A DNA stretch of 11,111 nucleotides from SPCO01 sp964579825 (GTDB lineage Bacteria > Chloroflexota > Limnocylindria > Limnocylindrales > CSP1-4). Each line of letters opens with the position of its first letter. Position 1 is the first letter of the stretch. The position numbers and the translations under genes are program-made. Shown one piece after another: positions 6,751-11,111 of the stretch. The stretch lies in contig CAZOHT010000063.1 of assembly GCA_964579825.1 (NCBI GenBank), positions 1 to 11,111 of the forward strand. Direction: 5' to 3'. The notes beneath the pieces were generated by a model. It had not been told where the DNA came from, ran no database searches, and saw nothing but the letters and a program-made list of their open reading frames with translations.

Positions 6751-6850
6751 NNNNNNNNNNNNNNNNNNNNNNNNNNNNNNNNNNNNNNNNNNNNNNNNNN
6801 NNNNNNNNNNNNNNNNNNNNNNNNNNNNNNNNNNNNNNNNNNNNNNNNNN
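6751..6850. other. Assembly gap (100 N), no flanking overlap
   Basis: Exactly 100 N between the divergent membrane-protein operon and the phosphatase gene. Unlike the other gap, the flanks share no obvious repeat, so real sequence of unknown length, including the promoters of both genes, may be missing. Confidence 0.95.
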
Positions 6851-6893
6851 CGCTCGGTCGACCACATCGCGGCATCGCCTCGGACTCCCTACG

Positions 6894-7436
6894 ATGACGC
6901 CGATGTTCGACACCCCCGCACGAAGCGCCATCGACTGGGTGGATCTCACGCGCGTGCCGACCCTGCACGGGACGACCGACCGCGTCGTCCGCAGCGGGCC
7001 AGCCGCCGGCGCCGCGGGTCGCCTCGGTCGCCTCGGCCGCCTCGGCATGTGCGGCCTGGCCCGTGCCGTGACGCTGGAGCCCGGGGACGGGATCGATGTC
7101 CTCGTCACCCTGGTCGAGACCGCGGCCACGTTCGAGGAGATCGAGCCGCGGACCCGGGTCGTGCGCTACCCGATCGTCGACATGGGCGTGCCGTCGGATG
7201 TCCCGTTGTTCGCGGACGTCGTGGACGGGATCGCCGCCGACGTCCGTGCCGGGCGCACGGTCGTGGTCTCGTGCCAGGCGGGGTACGGACGGACCGGGAT
7301 GACCGTCGCGTGCGTGCTCATCACGGCCGGGCTGGGCGCTGAGGATGCCGTGGATCTCGTCCGGGCCGCGCGTCTGGGCACCATCGAGACCGACGAGCAA
7401 CTCGCGTTCGTCCAAGCCTGGGCGGCGCGAGACTAG
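6894..7436 (+). CDS. Cysteine-based dual-specificity/tyrosine-type protein phosphatase
   Basis: The 180-residue protein carries the Cys-phosphatase signature CQAGYGRTG, with nucleophile Cys127 and phosphate-loop Arg133. The general acid is probably Asp96 in YPIVDMGVPSD, placed as in small dual-specificity phosphatases, where this loop lies about 30 residues before the Cys. The residue before the Cys is Ser, not the usual His. Residues 42-51 (GRLGRLGRLG) come from three 9-bp units in the DNA (7017-7043). It has no signal peptide and should act in the cytosol on phosphoprotein or another phosphorylated substrate. The start is chosen as the first ATG after the gap; an in-frame ATG at 6903 is equally possible, and neither has an SD. 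Because the gap ends only 43 bases upstream, a longer N-terminus cannot be excluded. Confidence 0.85.
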   Translation: MTPMFDTPARSAIDWVDLTRVPTLHGTTDRVVRSGPAAGAAGRLGRLGRLGMCGLARAVTLEPGDGIDVLVTLVETAATFEEIEPRTRVVRYPIVDMGVPSDVPLFADVVDGIAADVRAGRTVVVSCQAGYGRTGMTVACVLITAGLGAEDAVDLVRAARLGTIETDEQLAFVQAWAARD

Positions 7437-7460
7437 ACAGAGCAGGCCAGCCCTGACGAC

Positions 7461-7489
7461 TTGACAGTGGCACGTCACGCTGTCAAGAT
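7461..7489 (+). promoter_or_regulatory. Promoter and dyad operator of the MerR gene, possibly leaderless
   Basis: TTGACA (7461-7466) is a perfect -35. CAAGAT (7484-7489), after a 17-base spacer, is a plausible -10, only six bases before the ATG. TTGACAG (7461-7467) and its exact complement CTGTCAA (7480-7486) make a dyad that covers the -35 and overlaps the -10. This is the usual placing for a MerR-family operator, so autoregulation is likely. Transcription would start at or near the ATG, which fits the absence of an SD. Confidence 0.65.
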
Positions 7490-7495
7490 AGCGCC

Positions 7496-8128
7496 ATGCC
7501 GGACAACGATACCGCCATCTACACCATCGCCGAGCTGGCCGACCTGGCCGGCGTGACCCCGCGGACGATCCGCTACTACCTGGCGCAAGGGCTGCTGCCC
7601 TCGCCGGGCCAGACGGGACCGGGCACACGCTACACGGAGATGCACCTCGCGCGGCTGCGCCTGATCCGGAACCTCCAGGCCGAGCACCTGCCGCTCGCGG
7701 AGATCCGGCGCCGACTGGCGGACCTCGACGACGACCAGATCGTCGCCCTGGCCGAGCAGGAGGCCGTCCCGCCGTCGGACTCGGCGCTGGACTACGTCCG
7801 CGCGGTCCTGCGCGAGACGCCCACCCCGTATGGCCGGCCCGTCAGGCGAGCCCAGGCCTCGATGGCCATGCCCGCCTTCGAACGGGTCGCCTTCGAGCCG
7901 GCGGCGTCCATGCCGCCGCCCACCCTGCCTGCCCCCACGTCCGCCGAGCGCCTCGGCGAGTCCCATCACTCGACGGCAAAGCCCGGCGAACGCTCCCAAT
8001 GGGAGCGGATCGTCCTGGCCACGGATGTCGAGCTGCACATCCGTCGGCCACTGGGCCGGACGCAGAACAAGCGGGTGGACCGTCTCGTGACGATCGCCCG
8101 AGAACTCCTCGAGGAGGACCCGTCATGA
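7496..8128 (+). CDS. MerR-family transcriptional regulator with unusual C-terminal extension
   Basis: The 210-residue protein has an N-terminal MerR winged helix-turn-helix at about 8-75: YTIAELADLAGVTPRTIRYYLAQGLLP, then GTRYTEMHLARLRLIRNL. Residues about 76-105 form a probable dimerising helix. A Pro/Met/Ala-rich linker (about 108-165) follows, then a compact C-terminal segment, WERIVLATDVELHIRRPLG and RVDRLVTIARELLEED. I see no Cys cluster like that of metal-sensing MerR proteins. The C-terminal block probably binds an effector or partner. The gene ends in ATGA, overlapping the VWA gene by four bases, so the two form one transcription unit and probably one functional unit. It most likely represses or activates its own promoter through the dyad at 7461-7486. 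Identification as MerR is firm; the effector is unknown. Confidence 0.92.
   Translation: MPDNDTAIYTIAELADLAGVTPRTIRYYLAQGLLPSPGQTGPGTRYTEMHLARLRLIRNLQAEHLPLAEIRRRLADLDDDQIVALAEQEAVPPSDSALDYVRAVLRETPTPYGRPVRRAQASMAMPAFERVAFEPAASMPPPTLPAPTSAERLGESHHSTAKPGERSQWERIVLATDVELHIRRPLGRTQNKRVDRLVTIARELLEEDPS
8105..8117 (+). promoter_or_regulatory. SD of the VWA gene inside a self-complementary sequence
   Basis: GAGGAGG (8111-8117) is a strong SD eight bases before the ATG at 8125. It overlaps the palindrome CTCCTCGAGGAG (8105-8116), which can fold as CTCC/GGAG with a TCGA loop and hide the SD. Both lie in the last codons of the MerR gene, so ribosomes finishing that gene would open the site: translational coupling. 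Confidence 0.6.
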
Positions 8129-9414
8129 CCATCCCCGCCGTCGACATCAAGACCGACCGTCGATTCATCCGCGCCAACGGCAAGAGCACTCGCTTCATCC
8201 TGGCCAGGCTCACCGCGCCGGCCGCCCCACCTCGCTCGACCCGGGCGCCCGTCAACCTGTCCATCGTCCTGGACCGCTCGGGCTCCATGTCCGGCGCCAA
8301 GCTCGACACGGCCAAGCGCGCCGTGGCCGAGGCCATCGACCACCTCCAGTCCACGGACCGCTTCAGCGTCATCGTCTATGACGACAAGGTGGACGTCGTC
8401 ATCGAATCCACTCACGCGACAGCCGAATCCAAGCACGCGGCGTTGCGCCGCCTGGCGGAGATCCAGGCGCGGGGGAGCACGGACCTGGGCAGCGGCTGGC
8501 TGCGCGGCTGCGAGCAGATCGCGGCGCACCTCATGGACCAGGGCGTCAATCGCTGCCTGCTGCTGACGGACGGCCTCGCCAACGTCGGCATCACGGACCA
8601 GACGGACCTGGCCCGTCATGCGTCGGAACTCCGTGCCCGAGGCGTGGCGACCACCACGTTCGGTGTCGGCAACGACTTCGACGAGCGGCTCCTGGCCGAC
8701 CTCGCCGATGCCGGCGGCGGCCACTTCTACTACATCTCGGATGTTGCGCAGATCCGCGACGCCATCACGAGCGAGGTGGGGGAGACGCTCGAGGTCGTCG
8801 CTCGCGACGTCAGCCTCGAGGTCCTCGCTCGCGATGAGATCGAGGTGGAGGCCATCACGCCGCACAAGGTCGCGCGGCGCGGCGGGCGGTCCGTCATCCT
8901 CATCGGCGACCTCGTGTCGGAACAGGTGGTCCAGGTCGTCCTGCGCCTCACCTTCCCGTACGGGACGGTGGGACACGACGCCGGGGCGATCCTGAGCGTC
9001 ACGGACCGTGACGGCGTGTTCGGGAACGAGTCGAGCCAGGTCCGCCTCACGTGGGACTACGCCGACTCGGCCACGAACGACCACCAGCCTCGGGAGCGCG
9101 ACGTGGATCGCATCGTCGCCCGGATGTTCGCCGCCCGGGCGACACAGGAGGCCGTCCGCCTCAACCGCGAAGGCGACTACCGGCGAGCCGCGGACCTGCT
9201 CGCGAGGACGGCCGCGCGCATCCGCTCGTATGCCGGCAACGACACGGAACTGCGTGCCATCGTGGACGAACTCGACGCTCGACACGTCGTCATGGAGGCC
9301 CCGGTCCCCGAGTACGACCGCAAGCAGATGCACTACGCAAGCTCGAACATGGCCCGCAGCCGGAGCGTCCAGGGCCTCGCGATGCGGGCCGCGCCACCCG
9401 AGAAGCGCGTGTAA
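8125..9414 (+). CDS. VWA-domain (MIDAS) protein, Ca-activated chloride channel-like family, coupled to MerR
   Basis: The 429-residue protein has no signal peptide or membrane span and is presumably cytosolic. About 40 N-terminal residues lead into a von Willebrand A domain (about 43-215) with a complete MIDAS metal site: DRSGSMSG (Asp50, Ser52, Ser54), Thr119 in RGSTDLGSG, and Asp149 in LLTDGLANVG. A beta-rich region (about 220-310) follows, then a helical segment (about 325-395). A distinctive tail reads KQMHYASSNMARSRSVQG, basic with conserved-looking aromatic and Asn residues. Databases often label such proteins Ca-activated chloride channels, but nothing here supports channel activity; metal-dependent protein binding is more likely. 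The ATG at 8125 overlaps the MerR stop in ATGA and has a strong SD. The coupling suggests this protein modulates, or is controlled by, that regulator. Confidence 0.92.
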   Translation: MTIPAVDIKTDRRFIRANGKSTRFILARLTAPAAPPRSTRAPVNLSIVLDRSGSMSGAKLDTAKRAVAEAIDHLQSTDRFSVIVYDDKVDVVIESTHATAESKHAALRRLAEIQARGSTDLGSGWLRGCEQIAAHLMDQGVNRCLLLTDGLANVGITDQTDLARHASELRARGVATTTFGVGNDFDERLLADLADAGGGHFYYISDVAQIRDAITSEVGETLEVVARDVSLEVLARDEIEVEAITPHKVARRGGRSVILIGDLVSEQVVQVVLRLTFPYGTVGHDAGAILSVTDRDGVFGNESSQVRLTWDYADSATNDHQPRERDVDRIVARMFAARATQEAVRLNREGDYRRAADLLARTAARIRSYAGNDTELRAIVDELDARHVVMEAPVPEYDRKQMHYASSNMARSRSVQGLAMRAAPPEKRV

Positions 9415-9433
9415 CCCTGCACGGGAATGACCC

Positions 9434-9461
9434 TTGCGCGGACGCACCAGCGTGCTAGAGT
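9434..9461 (+). promoter_or_regulatory. Putative promoter of the polytopic membrane protein gene
   Basis: TTGCGC (9434-9439) and TAGAGT (9456-9461) are separated by 16 bases, in the 121-base spacer after the VWA gene. Each matches the sigma-70-type consensus at four of six positions. This would leave a leader of about 70 bases before the GTG start. Confidence 0.4.
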
Positions 9462-9524
9462 CGCCACCGCTGGGACGCCACGGCTCGGAGGGTGAGCCCC
9501 TTGTAGAGACGTCCCGCGACTTGA

Positions 9525-9530
9525 GGGAGG
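9525..9530 (+). promoter_or_regulatory. SD that fixes the GTG start at 9536
   Basis: GGGAGG lies five bases before GTG (9536-9538). The frame extends upstream, but only with polar, unconserved-looking residues and no SD, so this site decides the start. Confidence 0.8.
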
Positions 9531-9535
9531 TTCAC

Positions 9536-10177
9536 GTGTCCATCGAGGGCATTCTCGTCGGGCTCCTGGCGATCGGCGCCGGAGCAGCCTGGGCGTTCTT
9601 CGGCTTGCGATTCTTCGCGATCCTGCTGCCCATCTGGGCGTTCTTCTTCGGCCTGTCGTCCGGCATCGACTTCGCCTCGACCATCTTCGCTGACGGCGTC
9701 ATCGGGACCGTCCTGTCGTGGGGCATCGGCCTCGTGTTCGGGATCGTGCTCGCGCTGATCTCGTTCCTCTGGTACTACGCGGCCGTCACCATCGCGGTGG
9801 GTGCCCTGGGGTACATGCTCGGCGCCGGCCTCGTGGCCGCGCTCGGGATCGATTCCGGGTTCCTGCAGTTCATCGCCGGCATGGTCGTCGGTGCGATCTT
9901 CGCCGTCGGTGCGTTCGTCCTGGCGTTCCCGGCCGTGCTGGTCATCGTGGTCTCGGCCGCGAGCGGCGCGATCGCGGTCGTCAACGGCGCGCTGATCATG
10001 ATCGGCTCGATCAAGGTCGAGGACCTCAGCTCCGGTGTCTTCGGGGCCCTCATCGACTACGGCATCGTGGCGATCATCGCCTGGATCGTGATCGCCGTCG
10101 CGGCGGTCCTGTTCCAGACGAGGGACGTGGCCCGCATGGCGGCGACGATGCCGACCCAGGCGGACTACCGCTACTAG
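9536..10177 (+). CDS. Polytopic membrane protein resembling DUF4203/TMEM198-like family
   Basis: The 213-residue, highly hydrophobic protein has about six or seven membrane helices, roughly at residues 5-24, 27-42, 56-77, 80-101, 110-134, 136-157 and 172-193. The loops are short (for example SSGIDFASTIFADG and IKVEDLSSG), and the tail of about 20 residues after RDVARM is cytosolic or exposed. Gly/Ala-rich helices and the overall pattern recall the DUF4203 (TM7S3/TM198-like) family. That assignment is from pattern memory, and no catalytic motif is visible. It starts at GTG behind GGGAGG. It has its own candidate promoter and a strong terminator, so it is probably monocistronic. Its role is unknown; transport or membrane scaffolding are possible. 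Confidence 0.85.
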   Translation: MSIEGILVGLLAIGAGAAWAFFGLRFFAILLPIWAFFFGLSSGIDFASTIFADGVIGTVLSWGIGLVFGIVLALISFLWYYAAVTIAVGALGYMLGAGLVAALGIDSGFLQFIAGMVVGAIFAVGAFVLAFPAVLVIVVSAASGAIAVVNGALIMIGSIKVEDLSSGVFGALIDYGIVAIIAWIVIAVAAVLFQTRDVARMAATMPTQADYRY

Positions 10178-10221
10178 TCGAACGCCCGGCGGGATGCCCA
10201 CCCGCTGACCCACGCGACTCC

Positions 10222-10251
10222 GAACGGGAGGTCCTCCGGGACCTCCCGTTC
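10222..10251 (+). terminator. Strong terminator hairpin after the membrane protein gene
   Basis: GAACGGGAGGTCC (10222-10234) pairs perfectly over 13 bases with 10239-10251 around a TCCG tetraloop, 44 bases after the stop codon. The downstream T-tract is weak (TCGTTA). The stem strength and the position before glpK support termination. Confidence 0.8.
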
Positions 10252-10255
10252 TCGT

Positions 10256-10261
10256 TACCAT
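10256..10261 (+). promoter_or_regulatory. Candidate -10 element for glpK, possibly leaderless
   Basis: TACCAT ends eight bases before the glpK ATG at 10270, and no SD is present in that interval. No clear -35 is visible because the terminator stem occupies the upstream space. It is weak on its own and is listed because it repeats the spacing seen at the MerR gene. Confidence 0.3.
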
Positions 10262-10269
10262 CCACCGCA

Positions 10270-11111
10270 ATGCCGTCATACGTCGCCGCCATCGACCAGG
10301 GAACCACCAGCAGCCGCTGCATCTTGTTCGACCACGCCGGCAGGCCCGTGGCCAGCCACCAGCTCGAACACACCCAGATCACGCCGCGGCCCGGCTGGGT
10401 GGAACACGACGCGGACGAGATCCTCGACCGCGTGCGAACGTGCCTCCGCGAGGCGATGCGCGAAGCGGGGATCGGGCCACGCGACCTCGTGGCGATCGGG
10501 ATCAGCGACCAACGCGAGACGACCGTCGTCTGGGATCGGCGCACCGGCCGACCCGTCCACCACGCGATTGTGTGGCAGGACACCCGGACCGCCGAGGCCG
10601 GTGCGGCGCTGGCGGCAGCGGATCCGGCTGGCGGAGGCATGGACCGCTTCCGCGCCACGACCGGCCTGCCGATCTCCACCTACTCGTCCGCGCTGAAGCT
10701 CGCCTGGATCCTGCACGAGGCGGGCCATCGAGCCGCCGCGGAACGGGGCGACCTGCTGTTCGGCACCATCGACACCTGGCTGACCTGGCAACTGACGGGT
10801 GGGCCGGATGGCGGCATCCACGTGACCGACGTGACGAACGCGTCGCGCACGATGCTGATGGACCTCGCCACGCTCCACTGGGATCCGGCGCTACTGGACC
10901 TGATGCGCATCCCGGCCGCGATGCTCCCCGAGATCCGCGGCTCGTCCGAGGTCTACGGGCACGGGACGGGCGACATCGCCGGCGTGCCGATCGCGGGGAT
11001 CCTCGGCGACCAGCAGGCGGCGCTGTTCGGGCAGACCTGCTTCGATCCCGGCGACGTGAAATGCACGTACGGCACGGGCTGCTTCATGTTGATGCACACG
11101 GGCGAGGCGCC
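10270..11111 (+). CDS. glpK: Glycerol kinase, N-terminal part (cut by window end)
   Basis: It phosphorylates glycerol with ATP to sn-glycerol 3-phosphate, in the cytosol. The first 280 codons are present, out of about 500 for the family. Visible FGGY/GlpK motifs are AIDQGTTSSR (7-16, Asp9), SDQRETTVVW (79-88, with Arg82-Glu83 of the glycerol site), WQDTR (102-106), TGLPISTYSSALKLAWIL (131-148, Tyr138), FGTIDTWLTWQLTGG (164-178), TDVTNASRT (186-194), GDQQAALFGQ (246-255, Asp247) and TYGTGCFMLMHTGE (266-279). The wording of the Tyr, GDQQAAL and YGTGCFML motifs separates it from xylulose or gluconate kinases. The ATG at 10270 is the family start (MPSYVAAIDQG); there is no SD. A terminator separates it from the preceding gene, so it heads its own unit. 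Confidence 0.97.
   Translation, partial: MPSYVAAIDQGTTSSRCILFDHAGRPVASHQLEHTQITPRPGWVEHDADEILDRVRTCLREAMREAGIGPRDLVAIGISDQRETTVVWDRRTGRPVHHAIVWQDTRTAEAGAALAAADPAGGGMDRFRATTGLPISTYSSALKLAWILHEAGHRAAAERGDLLFGTIDTWLTWQLTGGPDGGIHVTDVTNASRTMLMDLATLHWDPALLDLMRIPAAMLPEIRGSSEVYGHGTGDIAGVPIAGILGDQQAALFGQTCFDPGDVKCTYGTGCFMLMHTGEA

Noticed and set aside
6860..6878. 17-base identity with the malic enzyme 3' region near 205-225 (ACCACATCGCGGCATCG)
   Set aside because: It is short, GC-rich and isolated, at the edge of a gap; chance is sufficient and no wider similarity surrounds it.
8125..9414. Calcium-activated chloride channel function for the VWA protein
   Set aside because: There is no membrane span or signal peptide; the name is a historical database label for this VWA family.
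7966..9447. Minus-strand frame of 493 codons opposite the VWA gene
   Set aside because: It is a shadow frame; the plus-strand genes have MIDAS motifs, an SD and an ATGA junction.

Overview
The window is very GC-rich and looks like chromosomal sequence from a metagenome-assembled or draft bacterial genome. It holds two runs of exactly 100 N. The gene content (NAD-type malic enzyme, secreted M14 zinc carboxypeptidase, OmpR-type two-component pair, MerR regulator coupled to a VWA protein, glycerol kinase), the base composition, and starts with or without Shine-Dalgarno (SD) sequences would suit a high-GC Chloroflexota lineage. An actinobacterial relative is possible. This placement is inference from gene style, not a search result.

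Left part (1-2417). On the minus strand lie a malic enzyme (141-1880) and, 14 bases past its stop, a short frame that runs off the left edge (1-126). That frame reads like the start of a flavoprotein joined directly to the end of a flavin amine oxidase. The divergent intergenic region 1881-2417 has no credible gene. It is filled with two tandem arrays: GC-rich 22-bp units, then six degenerate ~51-bp units that each carry a 25-bp palindromic core. This is the least explained structure in the window.

Middle part (2418-7436). A secreted zinc carboxypeptidase faces a convergent minus-strand operon that runs small Gly/Pro-rich membrane protein, then OmpR-type response regulator, then sensor histidine kinase. 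The first N gap lies in the regulator gene and is flanked by an identical 55-bp duplication. This is an unmerged contig overlap, and collapsing it restores an intact 238-residue regulator whose stop overlaps the kinase start (ATGA). The second N gap separates this operon from a divergent Cys-based protein phosphatase (6894-7436).

Right part (7437-11111). A MerR-family regulator with an unusual C-terminal extension overlaps a cytosolic VWA/MIDAS protein by ATGA. A dyad-symmetric promoter sits directly ahead of the regulator. Next come a polytopic membrane protein that resembles DUF4203, with its own promoter, a GTG start, a strong SD and a near-ideal terminator hairpin, and then the first 280 codons of glycerol kinase (glpK), cut by the right edge.

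Functionally the window mixes central carbon metabolism (malate to pyruvate; glycerol phosphorylation), extracellular peptide degradation, and two separate signalling modules (membrane protein/regulator/kinase and MerR/VWA). I see no mobile element, tRNA, rRNA or CRISPR-cas locus.
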